Shown here: positions 50,799 to 59,703 of the stretch, in pieces
Layout: every line of letters begins with the position of its first letter
Position numbering within the stretch: the first letter of the stretch is position 1
NCBI RefSeq assembly: GCF_004102025.1
Contig: NZ_CP025228.1
Coordinates: 3,038,001-3,102,000, forward strand
DNA: 64,000 bases
Source of the DNA: Actinomyces qiguomingii
GTDB lineage: Bacteria; Actinomycetota; Actinomycetes; Actinomycetales; Actinomycetaceae
Reading direction: 5' to 3'
Translations under genes and position numbers: made by a program
Notes under the pieces: model-generated
What the model was told of the DNA's origin: nothing
Databases searched by the model: none
What the model saw: only the letters and a program-made list of their open reading frames with translations

Positions 50799-53012
50799 CT
50801 ATCTGCGCAGCTCGGCCGCGGTGGCGCCCGGACGCCAGGCGCGCACGTAGCGCCGCGCCAGGTTGCCGGCCAGCACCGCGGCGACGAGCGCGGCCACCAC
50901 CGTCAGCGCCAGCGCCGCCGCGGTGAATGCTGGACTGGGGTGCCACAGGGTGGCGAACTCGTCCGTTGTTCCGGTGACCTTGTCCATGCCCATGGGCATG
51001 ATCTGGTAGGCGAGCACGCCGAATCCGCCCGAAACCAGCAGGGGCACGCCCGCGCTCCAGGCCGCGGCGGCAGAGGCTATCCGGGGTCGGCCCAGCAGGG
51101 AGCCCAGCGGCGCTAGTAGCGCGCCGAGCCCGCGGGCGTCGGTGGCGACAACCACCGCGAGCGCCACGAATACGCCAGTGAGCCCCACGATGGCGAGCGT
51201 GATGACCCAGTTGGCCTTGAGGAGGGTGTCCACGCCGGAGACGATCCACTCGGAGCGGAGGCCAACCACCGCACCCGGGATGCGCTCGCTGGCCAGCGCC
51301 TGCAACTGGTTAGTGTCCAGATCGCTGCCGTCCAGAGAGACGAGAACGAGAGTCTGGTCATCGCTTACCGCGGCGGTGGCATCCACCGCAGTGACATCCG
51401 CCAGCTGCGCTCCGGCCACGTAGCGTTGGCGAGCCGTGGTCAGGGTGGCGCGCTCGGCACCGCCGGCAGGGCAATCCAGCTCCAGTGCCTCGAGCGTCAC
51501 GCAGTCGGCACTAAGCGTGGTCACGTCCTGCTGCAGCTCCTCGTCCCAATCAGCCTGACCCACGCCAACCACACCCGTATTCTCAGGCAGCGCCGCCACG
51601 AAGGCACTTGTGTCAATACGGCTGGTGATCTCCAGCACGCTGGTTCCGAAGGCGTCCCTGTTAGCGACTGAGCCGTAGTAGGCCACCCCGAGCGAGCCAA
51701 CCCACAGCTGTACAAATCCAGCCATAAGGACCGCGGCGCACACCCCGGTGGCCAGACGCCTGCTGCGCACGGTCTGCCGCTGCAGCACCCGGCCTCCCAC
51801 CAGGGCCCCCGGGGAGCGGCGCCACAGCCCTGCTCGCGCGAGCCCGGCGCCGATGGCCTGGGTGCAGACAGTAATCGGCGCCCACGCGGTTACGGCGACC
51901 ACCGCGCCGGCCAGCGTGCACAGGATTGTCTTATCGGGCCAGTTCGGCCAAAGCTGCGGCACGCTGACGGCTGCCACAATGGCGAACAGGCAGATGGAAC
52001 TGGCCAGCCCGCGGTTGGGCTCGCCACCCCGGGACCGGTACCTTCCTCCCAGACGCCGCACCGCGGCACGGGCCAGGATGAGCGCCAGGTTGGACACCAG
52101 CCAAGCCGCCAAGAGGGCCACGATGAAGACCACCAGGGCTGCGCGGGTGTCGGTTGCCAGGTACCGGGTATCCAGGAATGGGATGCTGATGTCCTGCAGG
52201 CAGGCGACCGCCAGCAGCACCCCGGCGCCTACGGCACCGACGAGCGTCGCACGCAGAAGCTCGAGCGCATCCACGATCGCCATATGGCGGCGCTGCAGGC
52301 CGATGGTCATGAACATCAGCCCGTCGCGGCGCAGCGACTGCGCGCCCACACAGGCACCGGCGGCCACGGTGATAAGCCCGGTGACTGACAGCGCAATGAG
52401 CGCCAGCGGCACTGTCTCGCCCTTGGGGCTGCCGTAGAGATAGCCGACGCCATGAAGCATCATGTCTTCGTCTTCCGGCGGCGCCCCGAAGCCCGAAACC
52501 GGGAACATCGCCTCGGCTTGCAGCGCATCGGAAGTTGGGCGCATGTACACGCGTCGCTCGGTGGGACTCTCTAGGGCGGTCGGGTCGATAGTGCCGACCA
52601 CCTGTCCGTAGTTCAGGGCGGCATCTCCGGTGAGTTCTTCCGCGAGCTGTGGGGAGACCACCGCCTGGCCAGGCTCTGGCCACTGATCCACACCCGGGGG
52701 CAACGGTGCGTCACCGGAGAGCGGCTCGATCACGCCGATTGTCACGGGGCGGTCATTGCTGCTGCCGTAGGCGTAGTGGTACAGCAGTTGGGCGTCGTCT
52801 TCGGAGTCCACAAAGACCGGGGAGGCCGCAGCCGAGCGCTCGGTACGCAGGTCAACGGTGGCGGCGGCCAAGACGGCTCCGAGTGCCCCGACACAGGTGA
52901 GGAAGGTTCCGAGTGCCACTACGATTGCGCCGGCGCGCGTGCCGGCATGGGCATGCTGGCGCCGCAGCGCACGCGCAACCCCGACCAATCCCTTTAGCAG
53001 TGCACCACTCAC
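50799..53012 (-). CDS. ABC transporter permease, FtsX/MacB-like
   Basis: 737-aa membrane protein. One helix near the N-terminus (about 28-52) is followed by a 150-residue extracytoplasmic domain, a block of five or six helices (about 200-400), another large external domain (about 430-605) and three C-terminal helices (about 610-725). This two-block layout resembles long FtsX-like permeases that work with a LolD/MacB-type ATPase on exported peptides or envelope lipids. The gene overlaps the ATPase gene by 4 bp. The sequence is too divergent for a specific substrate. Confidence 0.75.
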   Translation of the reverse strand: MSGALLKGLVGVARALRRQHAHAGTRAGAIVVALGTFLTCVGALGAVLAAATVDLRTERSAAASPVFVDSEDDAQLLYHYAYGSSNDRPVTIGVIEPLSGDAPLPPGVDQWPEPGQAVVSPQLAEELTGDAALNYGQVVGTIDPTALESPTERRVYMRPTSDALQAEAMFPVSGFGAPPEDEDMMLHGVGYLYGSPKGETVPLALIALSVTGLITVAAGACVGAQSLRRDGLMFMTIGLQRRHMAIVDALELLRATLVGAVGAGVLLAVACLQDISIPFLDTRYLATDTRAALVVFIVALLAAWLVSNLALILARAAVRRLGGRYRSRGGEPNRGLASSICLFAIVAAVSVPQLWPNWPDKTILCTLAGAVVAVTAWAPITVCTQAIGAGLARAGLWRRSPGALVGGRVLQRQTVRSRRLATGVCAAVLMAGFVQLWVGSLGVAYYGSVANRDAFGTSVLEITSRIDTSAFVAALPENTGVVGVGQADWDEELQQDVTTLSADCVTLEALELDCPAGGAERATLTTARQRYVAGAQLADVTAVDATAAVSDDQTLVLVSLDGSDLDTNQLQALASERIPGAVVGLRSEWIVSGVDTLLKANWVITLAIVGLTGVFVALAVVVATDARGLGALLAPLGSLLGRPRIASAAAAWSAGVPLLVSGGFGVLAYQIMPMGMDKVTGTTDEFATLWHPSPAFTAAALALTVVAALVAAVLAGNLARRYVRAWRPGATAAELRR

Positions 53013-53707
53013 AACTGTGGCTCCAGGCGTCCGTCGGCCAGGCGCAGCACCGCGTCGGCACGCTCGGCCACGCTCATGTCGTGGGTGACCAGGAGAATGC
53101 CACAGCCGCGTGTGCTCGCCTGCCCCAGCAGCAGGTCCACCACCGCCTGCCGGTTGTCGGGGTCGAGGGAGGCGGTGGGCTCATCCGCAACGAGCAGTTG
53201 GGGAGAATTCACCAGTGCGCGCCCGATGGCCACACGTTGCTGCTCCCCGCCGGAGTAGGTGCCCACGGGCCGTTCCAGTTCGGCCAGCCCCAACTCGCTC
53301 AGTGCGTGTTCAGCCCGTTTGCGGGCCTCGCCCGCGTCCACACCGGCGGCCAACGCGGACAGCATCACGTTCTCCACCGGGCTGAGTTCGTTGAGCAGGT
53401 AGCCGGACTGGAATACCATGCCGATAGTCTCGCGGCGCAGGCGCGAGGTCGCCCCGGACAGCCCCGCGTCCACCGGCTTACCGGTAATGCGAATCCTGCC
53501 CGCGTCCGGCTTCAGCAGTCCCAAGACGATCGACAGCAGCGTGGACTTGCCGCTGCCGGAGGGGCCCACTATGGCCACTGACCGCCCCGCAGGGACGGTC
53601 AGCGACACATCGTGGAGCACCTGCTGTTTGCCGTAGGAGAAGCTGACCCCGTCCATAACGAGGGCCGACACATCCGATTCGGGAGGCACGATGTTCGTAG
53701 CATTCAT
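53009..53707 (-). CDS. ABC transporter ATPase, LolD/MacB type
   Basis: 232-aa ATPase: Walker A VGPSGSGKSTLLSIVLGLL (about 44-62), signature YSGGEQQRVAIGRALV, Walker B LLVADEPTASLDPDN and H-loop LLVTHDMSV. It is coupled to the FtsX-like permease (4-bp overlap). ATG 53707 begins the recognisable protein; AGGAG lies 13 bases upstream, which is rather far. A small secreted peptide gene ends 44 bp upstream, so this pair may export that peptide or give immunity against it. Confidence 0.88.
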   Translation of the reverse strand: MNATNIVPPESDVSALVMDGVSFSYGKQQVLHDVSLTVPAGRSVAIVGPSGSGKSTLLSIVLGLLKPDAGRIRITGKPVDAGLSGATSRLRRETIGMVFQSGYLLNELSPVENVMLSALAAGVDAGEARKRAEHALSELGLAELERPVGTYSGGEQQRVAIGRALVNSPQLLVADEPTASLDPDNRQAVVDLLLGQASTRGCGILLVTHDMSVAERADAVLRLADGRLEPQL

Positions 53708-53751
53708 GGCGGGTATATGACTCCTACTAGACCGTTGGGCAACCTGCCCGT

Positions 53752-54015
53752 TCAGCCCCAGTTGGAGCAACGGTCGCTCGCCCGCTGAATATTCACACAC
53801 GCTCTCACAGAGGTAACCCTGAAGCCGTAGGTCCGCGAGACCGAAGCCCCCCTCCCGGCAGTATTGTCGAGACGATTGCGGGTGTTGTTGACATTCGCAT
53901 ACACCGAGTGCTTTTCCGCAGCCGTATCCGTAATGGTGACCGTGTTACCGGAACGACTTGCGGACGCCCCCGTGGTTGACACCGCCACCAGCACCAACGC
54001 CAGTGACGCATACAT
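53752..54015 (-). CDS. Small secreted two-cysteine peptide
   Basis: 87-aa precursor with a Sec signal peptide (YASLALVLVAVSTTGASA, predicted cut after residue 19) and a mature part of about 68 residues. That part is rich in Asn, Arg, Ser and Thr, with two Cys near the end (RACVNIQRASDRCSNWG), likely disulfide-bonded. No family was recognised; the genomic setting, a secreted peptide followed by an ATPase and a long permease, resembles lactococcin-972-type clusters. A TTG nine codons upstream could be the start, but it coincides with TTGACA that might instead be a -35 box. The 54043-54232 interval has no gene. Confidence 0.55.
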   Translation of the reverse strand: MYASLALVLVAVSTTGASASRSGNTVTITDTAAEKHSVYANVNNTRNRLDNTAGRGASVSRTYGFRVTSVRACVNIQRASDRCSNWG

Positions 54016-54232
54016 CTTGGCACGGAATTCCCGGCCTGTCAACAGGAATTATCTGCGCCGCCAAACCAACACCTAGCGCACACACACCGTTACCCTAGTG
54101 CCAAGATGCGAGATTGTTGTGCATTCGTATGCGCTTATATCCTTTTCTCCGGCGCGGCGCGCCTTCACTTGTGGCCAAGCCACCGGTACGGCCGACATGC
54201 TCATTGAGCGCCGGAGGCGGTAGCGTCGGGGC

Positions 54233-54991
54233 GTGAGCACTACGACCACGCTCAGCGTCGACTGCGGCGGCGGCGGCATCAAGGCCTCCGTACTCGACGC
54301 CGACGGCGCCATCATCTCCCGCGCCCTGCGCACCCCCACCCCCTACCCGCTGCCGCCCGAGCTACTGGTGGACACCATCAAGGAACTGGCCGACCAGCTG
54401 CCGCCCGCCGACCGGGTGACCGTGGGCATGCCCGGCATGATCCGCCACGGGGTCGTGATCGCCACCCCCCACTACATCACCAGGGACGGCCCGCGCTCCC
54501 GGGTGCTGCCCGAGCTGGTTGAGGCCTGGGCGCGCTTCGACATGGGCGGGAACCTGGAGGCGGCCCTCGGCCGCCCCGTGCTGGTGCTCAACGACGCCGA
54601 GGTCGCCGGCGCCGGCGTCGTCACCGGTCACGGCCTGGAGATGATCGTGACCCTGGGAACGGGCCTGGGCAATGCCGTCTTCGACAACGGCGTGCTCGCG
54701 CCCCACGTGGAGGTCTCCCAGGGACCGGTGCGCTGGGGACTCACCTACGACGATTACATCGGCGAACACGAGCGGCTGCGCCTGGGCGACGCCCACTGGT
54801 CGCGGCGGGTGCGGCGCGTGGTTGAGGCGCTGCGTCCCATGTACATGTGGGACCGGCTCTACCTGGGCGGCGGCAACTCCCGCCGCATCACCGCCTTCCA
54901 GTTGAACAAGATCGGCGACGACGTCGTCGTCGTCCCCAATGAGGCGGGCATGACCGGCGGCGCCCGCTGCTGGGAGATGACCCGCCCCTAA
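54233..54991 (+). CDS. ROK-family kinase, polyphosphate glucokinase-like
   Basis: 252-aa sugar kinase. PHOSPHATE-1 is LSVDCGGGGIKASVLDADG at about 7-25; VLVLNDAEVAGAG carries the catalytic Asp; IVTLGTGLGNAVFDNG is PHOSPHATE-2 and resembles the TLGTGIGSA signature of actinobacterial polyphosphate/ATP glucokinases. The ROK zinc-binding cysteines are missing, as in that group. Polyphosphate as phosphate donor is inferred. The start is GTG at 54233. It converges on rplQ with a shared terminator. Confidence 0.8.
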   Translation: MSTTTTLSVDCGGGGIKASVLDADGAIISRALRTPTPYPLPPELLVDTIKELADQLPPADRVTVGMPGMIRHGVVIATPHYITRDGPRSRVLPELVEAWARFDMGGNLEAALGRPVLVLNDAEVAGAGVVTGHGLEMIVTLGTGLGNAVFDNGVLAPHVEVSQGPVRWGLTYDDYIGEHERLRLGDAHWSRRVRRVVEALRPMYMWDRLYLGGGNSRRITAFQLNKIGDDVVVVPNEAGMTGGARCWEMTRP

Positions 54992-55056
54992 CCGCACTCC
55001 GCCCCTCCCCCGTGACGCGGCGGTGCCTGCCCGGCCCCGCCGCCGAGCTCGAAAAC

Positions 55057-55094
55057 GGTGAGGGTCGGCCGCCCCGCGGCGACCGACCCTCACC
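55057..55094. terminator. Bidirectional terminator between the ROK kinase and rplQ
   Basis: GGTGAGGGTCGG (55057-55068) and CCGACCCTCACC (55083-55094) form a perfect 12-bp stem between the two convergent genes. Confidence 0.75.
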
Positions 55095-55138
55095 TGATGC
55101 GCTGTTGTATGCAGCCCTACCGGGAACTCACCGGCGGC

Positions 55139-55672
55139 TCAGTCCTCGGCCTGCGTCTTCTCGGCCTCATCCTCGACCGGCGCCGCCTCCTCCGCAGACT
55201 CGGCAACGGGGGTGTCCTCGACCTCTGCGGCCGTCTCCTCAACCTCCGCCACGGCCTGCTCGGCCGCGCGCTTGGCGGTCCGCACGGCGTCGTCGACAAC
55301 CTTCTTCTTGGCCACCGGCTCCAGCACCAGAGAGATCACCGCCATAGGGGCGTTGTCACCCCGGCGCGGAGCCGTCTTAATAATGCGGGTGTAACCGCCA
55401 TCGCGGTCGGCCATCTGCGGGGCAATCTCATCGAAAAGACGGTAAACGGCGTACTTGTCCGTCACCTTCTTCATCACGGTGCGACGGGCGTGAAGGTCGC
55501 CGCGCTTACCCTTGGTGATGAGCTTCTCGACGTAGGGGCGCAGACGCCGAGCGCGCGCCTCCGTGGTCGTGATCGACTCGTGGACGATGAGCTGGGTAGC
55601 CAGGTTGGCCAGCATGTGGCGCTGGTGCTGGGGGGATCCGCCCAGCCGGGGACCCTTGGTGGGGCGAGGCAT
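55139..55672 (-). CDS. rplQ: 50S ribosomal protein L17 (bL17)
   Basis: Large-subunit protein at the exit tunnel (177 aa). The conserved core is [40 protein letters not shown] and [22 protein letters not shown]-terminal tail of about 50 residues is almost entirely Ala, Glu, Val and Pro, longer than in E. coli but common in actinobacteria. It is the last gene of the alpha operon. Confidence 0.98.
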   Translation of the reverse strand: MPRPTKGPRLGGSPQHQRHMLANLATQLIVHESITTTEARARRLRPYVEKLITKGKRGDLHARRTVMKKVTDKYAVYRLFDEIAPQMADRDGGYTRIIKTAPRRGDNAPMAVISLVLEPVAKKKVVDDAVRTAKRAAEQAVAEVEETAAEVEDTPVAESAEEAAPVEDEAEKTQAED

Positions 55673-55702
55673 GTTGTCTCCTAGTGGAATGGCGAGCCGG
55701 CG

Positions 55703-56704
55703 TCAGGCCTGCTGCTCGTCGCTGAAGGTGGGGTTGGTGTAATCGCCCTCCGGGGCGTAGTCGACCGGGGACCCCTTGAGGGACAGCCCGAGCTCGGCCA
55801 GCTTGTCCTTGATCTCGGAGATCGACTTGGCACCGAAGTTGCGGATGTCGAGGAGGTCGGCCTCGCTACGCGCGACGAGCTCACCGACGGTGTGGATGCC
55901 CTCGCGCTTGAGGGCGTTGGATGAGCGGGCCTGCAGGTCCAGCTCGTCGATCATCATGGCCAGGTCCTGCTGCAGGGCCTGATCCATCGGTGAGGGGCCG
56001 ACCTCAATGCCCTCGGCCTCCACGTTGAGCTCCCGGGCCAGCCCGAACAGCTCAACCAACGTCTTTCCGGCTGAGGCCAGCGCATCACGAGGGGTCATGG
56101 AGACCTTGGTCTCCACGTCAACCACCAGGCGATCGAAGTCGGTGCGCTGCTCCACACGGGTCGCCTCTACCGCGTAAGAGACCTTCTTGACCGGCGAGTA
56201 AATCGAGTCAACCGGAATGCGAGAGATCTCGGCATTAGGATCCTTGTTCTGGTTGGCCGACACGTAGCCGCGGCCGCGCTCAACCGTAAGCTCGATCTCC
56301 AGCTTGCCCTTCTCATTCAGGGTGGCGATCACCAGGTCGGGGTTGTGGATCTCTACGCCCGCCGGCGGGGTGATGTCGCCGGCGACGACGACGCCCGGTC
56401 CCGACTTGCGCAGGTACATCACCACCGGCTCGTCATTCTCAGACGATAGGACAATCTCCTTGATGTTCAGGATGATCTGGGCGACGTCCTCCTTGACTCC
56501 GGCGATGGTGCGGAACTCATGGGGCACGCCCTCAATGCGCACAGAAGTCACCGCCGCGCCCGGAATCGAGGACAGCAGTGTGCGGCGCAGTGAGTTTCCG
56601 AGCGTGTAGCCGAAGCCGGGCTCCAGGGGCTCCAGGATGAACCGCGAGCGGCGGTCCTCCTCGATGACCTCCTCGGAGAGTGTGGGTCGCTGTGCAATGA
56701 GCAC
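55703..56704 (-). CDS. rpoA: DNA-directed RNA polymerase alpha subunit
   Basis: 333 aa. The N-terminal assembly domain has [20 protein letters not shown] and [12 protein letters not shown]. The C-terminal domain (about 250-310) has the helix-hairpin-helix that contacts UP elements and activators ([39 protein letters not shown]). It lies 30 bp upstream of rplQ and 153 bp after rpsK; rpsD, which separates them in many bacteria, is absent here. Confidence 0.98.
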   Translation of the reverse strand: MLIAQRPTLSEEVIEEDRRSRFILEPLEPGFGYTLGNSLRRTLLSSIPGAAVTSVRIEGVPHEFRTIAGVKEDVAQIILNIKEIVLSSENDEPVVMYLRKSGPGVVVAGDITPPAGVEIHNPDLVIATLNEKGKLEIELTVERGRGYVSANQNKDPNAEISRIPVDSIYSPVKKVSYAVEATRVEQRTDFDRLVVDVETKVSMTPRDALASAGKTLVELFGLARELNVEAEGIEVGPSPMDQALQQDLAMMIDELDLQARSSNALKREGIHTVGELVARSEADLLDIRNFGAKSISEIKDKLAELGLSLKGSPVDYAPEGDYTNPTFSDEQQA

Positions 56705-56857
56705 TGGGGTTCCTTTCGTCGCGGCGCCCGCTATATGACGCCGTTACTCATGGTGTTGGCCATCGGCGCACGCCGAGGCCCGGTCCGCCGCTCAGGGGCG
56801 GAGCCAATGGCCGGCCCCGCCTGCCGCGGGCGCGGAGGCGAGGCATCGATAGTGGTT

Positions 56858-57259
56858 TCAGACGCGGCGCCGCTTCGGCGGGCGGCAGCCGTTGTGTGCC
56901 TGGGGGGTGACGTCGGTGATGGAGCCGACCTCGAGTCCGGCGGCCTGGAGCGAGCGGATCGCCGTCTCCCGACCGGAGCCGGGCCCCTTGACGAACACGT
57001 CGACCTTCTTCATGCCGTGGTCCTGAGCACGCCGGGCGGCGGCCTCGGCGGCAAGCTGGGCGGCATACGGCGTCGACTTGCGTGAGCCCTTGAAACCGAC
57101 CTGGCCGGAGGAGGCCCAGGCGATGACCGATCCGGCCGGATCCGTCAGGGAAACGATGGTGTTGTTGAAGGTGGACTTGATGTAGGCGTGACCGTGCGTG
57201 ACGTTCTTACGGTCCTTGCGGCGCGGCTTACGCGCAGTGGAACGAGTCTTAGGGGGCAT
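56858..57259 (-). CDS. rpsK: 30S ribosomal protein S11 (uS11)
   Basis: Platform protein of the 30S subunit (133 aa). It has [40 protein letters not shown] and the invariant end [19 protein letters not shown]. It is 58 bp downstream of rpsM. Confidence 0.98.
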   Translation of the reverse strand: MPPKTRSTARKPRRKDRKNVTHGHAYIKSTFNNTIVSLTDPAGSVIAWASSGQVGFKGSRKSTPYAAQLAAEAAARRAQDHGMKKVDVFVKGPGSGRETAIRSLQAAGLEVGSITDVTPQAHNGCRPPKRRRV

Positions 57260-57317
57260 GCTTCCTTCTTCGGATCAGATCTATTCCCCGGGCCTTCCCC
57301 GCCCGGATGACGGCTGG

Positions 57318-57692
57318 TTACTTGGCCTTCTTCTTACCGGCCACGGTGCGCTTGGGGCCCTTGCGGGTACGGGCGTTGGTCTTGGTGCGCTGACCGCGGA
57401 CCGGCAGGTGCCTGCGGTGGCGCAGCCCCTGGTAGCAGCCGATCTCGATCTTGCGGCGGATATCCGCCTGGACCTCACGACGCAGGTCGCCCTCAACCTG
57501 GTAGCTGGAGTCGATGTGGTTGCGCAGGGCGACCAGCTCGTCCTCAGTCAGGTCCTTCACGCGGGTGTCCGGACTCACCCCCGTGGCCTCAAGGGTCTTG
57601 AGGGCGCGGGTGCGTCCGATTCCGTAGATGTAGGTCAGCGCGACCTCGACTCGCTTCTCGCGAGGCAGGTCGACGCCGGAAATGCGTGCCAC
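57318..57692 (-). CDS. rpsM: 30S ribosomal protein S13 (uS13)
   Basis: Head protein contacting the 50S subunit and P-site tRNA (124 aa). It starts [20 protein letters not shown] and contains [19 protein letters not shown] and the tail [20 protein letters not shown]. The 158-bp gap to rpmJ upstream contains only GC-rich sequence. Confidence 0.98.
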   Translation of the reverse strand: MARISGVDLPREKRVEVALTYIYGIGRTRALKTLEATGVSPDTRVKDLTEDELVALRNHIDSSYQVEGDLRREVQADIRRKIEIGCYQGLRHRRHLPVRGQRTKTNARTRKGPKRTVAGKKKAK

Positions 57693-57850
57693 TGTGTGGT
57701 TCTCCTATGTGTTCCCGGAGGTCGTCACCCATCCCCTCCACCGCCTACCGGTGGCCCCGGCCTCCAGGAACCGGGGGTGGTGGCGCGCAGCGCCACTGGG
57801 GTGAGTGCTGGATTGTTCGCCGCCGATACAGGACCGACGGCCCGCGGCAG

Positions 57851-57964
57851 TCAGCCCTGACGCTGCTTGTGCCGCGGGTTGTCACAGATGACCATGACAC
57901 GGCCGTGACGACGAATCACCTTGCAGTTGTCACAGATCTTCTTGACGCTCGGCTTGACCTTCAT
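57851..57964 (-). CDS. rpmJ: 50S ribosomal protein L36 (bL36), zinc-type
   Basis: 37-aa protein reading [20 protein letters not shown] and ending RHKQRQG. The four zinc ligands of the C+ form are present: CDNC, then Cys in VICDN and His in RHKQ. GGAGGAAC precedes the ATG at 57964. It lies between infA and rpsM, as in nearly all bacteria. Confidence 0.97.
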   Translation of the reverse strand: MKVKPSVKKICDNCKVIRRHGRVMVICDNPRHKQRQG

Positions 57965-57997
57965 GATGTTCCTCCGTCCCCCCACCGGGGAGGACTG

Positions 57998-58219
57998 TCA
58001 CTTGTACCGGTAGACGATGCGGCCCCGGGACAGGTCGTAGGGGCTGAGCTCAACAACCACGCGGTCCTCCGGCAGGATGCGGATGTAGTGCTGCCGCATC
58101 TTGCCCGAGATGTGCGCGAGCACGACGTGCCCGTTGCTCAACTCAACCCGGAACATCGCGTTCGGAAGGGCCTCGACGACCGATCCCTCGACCTCGATGA
58201 CGCCGTCCTTCTTAGCCAT
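57998..58219 (-). CDS. infA: Translation initiation factor IF-1
   Basis: 73-aa OB-fold factor that binds the 30S A site. [20 protein letters not shown] and the conserved [19 protein letters not shown] and [13 protein letters not shown] are present. ATG 58219 follows GGAGGAAC; longer upstream frames are not conserved. In related genomes map lies directly upstream; here the sialidase cluster is inserted between them. Confidence 0.97.
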   Translation of the reverse strand: MAKKDGVIEVEGSVVEALPNAMFRVELSNGHVVLAHISGKMRQHYIRILPEDRVVVELSPYDLSRGRIVYRYK

Positions 58220-58410
58220 GTTCCTCCATCGGTGCTTTCTCGCTGGAAACTCCTCCCGGCGACGACGCCGCCGGCATGACACACCTGGCGGCCGCCCCAC
58301 CATGCTGTTGCCAGTTTTGCGGTGGACATGACAGCGGGGCGCCACGCCTCAGGCGCGCCGACTGCCAACGATACGGCAAATCCGTCGTATCTGACCACCG
58401 CAGAGGGGCA

Positions 58411-58974
58411 TTATCGGGCGGTGTTTCCCGACACACTGGACGGGGCACCCCCGGCGCGTCGCTTGCGCCGCTCCCATATGGCTGCCGCCAACTGCGACAC
58501 AGCGTACAACGCCAGTCCAGTGACGAGTACCATCCTGCCGACTCTTTTGCCGTCGGGAGAAAGCACGGCCAATACCCGCCCCAGCACCGGCACATGGTAC
58601 CGCCGCAGCCCCCGAATCTGCTCCGGCCGCACCGGCTCGGGGTCGGGCCTGGAGTTTGCGTCACCCTGGAATGAATAGGTCACACTGCCGTCGGCGCCAG
58701 CAGCCATCCCGACCACCCGATGGGTTACCAACACGTCGCTGTCCGCCGTGGGCAGGTAGGCGGCCACGTCGCCGATCTCCAGATGCGCCGCTCGCTCCCG
58801 GTTGAGCGACTCGACCACCAACAGGCTGCCCGGCGGCATGCCGGGCGACATCGACGCGGTCAGCACCACCAGCGGCACCCAACCGGTAATGGCGGGGACC
58901 AGGGCCAGGAGCATCACCCCGACCACCACCGCCGTGGCGGCGAGCGTTTCAGTGACTCTCGCCGCCACGGTCAC
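58411..58974 (-). CDS. Signal peptidase I, SipW-like (S26)
   Basis: 187-aa membrane peptidase of the archaeal/eukaryotic ER-like S26B type. The first helix is at about 10-33. The catalytic Ser is in VLTASMSPGMPPGSLLVVE, and the second active residue is His (VLVTHRVVGMAA) rather than Lys, which defines the SipW group. A C-terminal helix is at about 150-172. GTG 58974 is the best start near the first helix; no strong ribosome-binding site is seen. The adjacent TasA-like gene ends 37 bp upstream, the classical pair of substrate and dedicated peptidase. Confidence 0.85.
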   Translation of the reverse strand: MTVAARVTETLAATAVVVGVMLLALVPAITGWVPLVVLTASMSPGMPPGSLLVVESLNRERAAHLEIGDVAAYLPTADSDVLVTHRVVGMAAGADGSVTYSFQGDANSRPDPEPVRPEQIRGLRRYHVPVLGRVLAVLSPDGKRVGRMVLVTGLALYAVSQLAAAIWERRKRRAGGAPSSVSGNTAR

Positions 58975-59011
58975 CGACCCACGCAGCGCTGATGGGCCGC
59001 ACCGCGCGTGT

Positions 59012-59629
59012 TTAGGGACGTGCGTTCTGCTCGAGGACAAGCTTGTATCCGTCGAGGCTGATGGTTCGCCCCTGGGCCTGCGGTGCGGCCTGCCAGCCCT
59101 CGCCGTGAATGCCGGCGGAGTTGCCCAGATTCTTCTCCGGTAGCGCAGAGGTGGTGTCGTCAGCGCCGATCGGATAGGTGATGGTGGTCTTGACCGTGCA
59201 AATCTTGCCGTTGTCCGCCTCGGTGAGCAGGCTGAGATTCGCCCCCTCACACTCGGCACTCTCCACCTGGGCCACGATGTCGTCGCCGAGCTCCTTGGCG
59301 TCTGGAGGCAGGACGGCGAAAGAGGCCCGCAGGTTCTTGCCCACCAGACTCACTTTCACCTGGGTGGTGTAGCTGACCACATCGCCGGGGACCACACGAT
59401 CGGTCACCGGGTCGAACGGAACGGACGGGTCCGCGTCGGAGTCCTCGTCGGCCCGGTTGATCAGCCAGGAGTCCGAGCCAGCGACGGGACTGAGAGACAG
59501 ACTCCCGGTGGTGATCCTGCCTGGATCAATCGCACGCTCGTCGTACCAGCGGGCGAAGGTGGCTCCGGAGCCGGTTACGAGCACAGCGGCGACACCAATG
59601 GCCACCAGAGCACGAGTGGGACGAGACAT
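59012..59629 (-). CDS. Secreted protein with alternate-type (SipW-dependent) signal peptide, TasA/CalY-like
   Basis: 205-aa exported protein. The N-terminus RALVAIGVAAVLVTGSGATF followed by ARWYDE matches the alternate-type signal peptide of TasA/camelysin-like proteins, which are cut by SipW. The mature part has the usual order GRITTGSLSLSP..., VVPGDVVSYTTQVKVSLVGK. Two Cys (SAECEGAN and GKICTVK) may be bonded. ATG 59629 has GGAGG seven bases upstream. Such proteins form fibres or act as surface adhesion factors or proteases in Bacilli; the role in this organism is unknown. Confidence 0.8.
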   Translation of the reverse strand: MSRPTRALVAIGVAAVLVTGSGATFARWYDERAIDPGRITTGSLSLSPVAGSDSWLINRADEDSDADPSVPFDPVTDRVVPGDVVSYTTQVKVSLVGKNLRASFAVLPPDAKELGDDIVAQVESAECEGANLSLLTEADNGKICTVKTTITYPIGADDTTSALPEKNLGNSAGIHGEGWQAAPQAQGRTISLDGYKLVLEQNARP

Positions 59630-59703
59630 GGAAAACCTCCTGTAGTGGTTGTGATTGACAATGAGAGATATGGGTTGTTTCAAGCCCCCGAGACGACGAC
59701 GTG

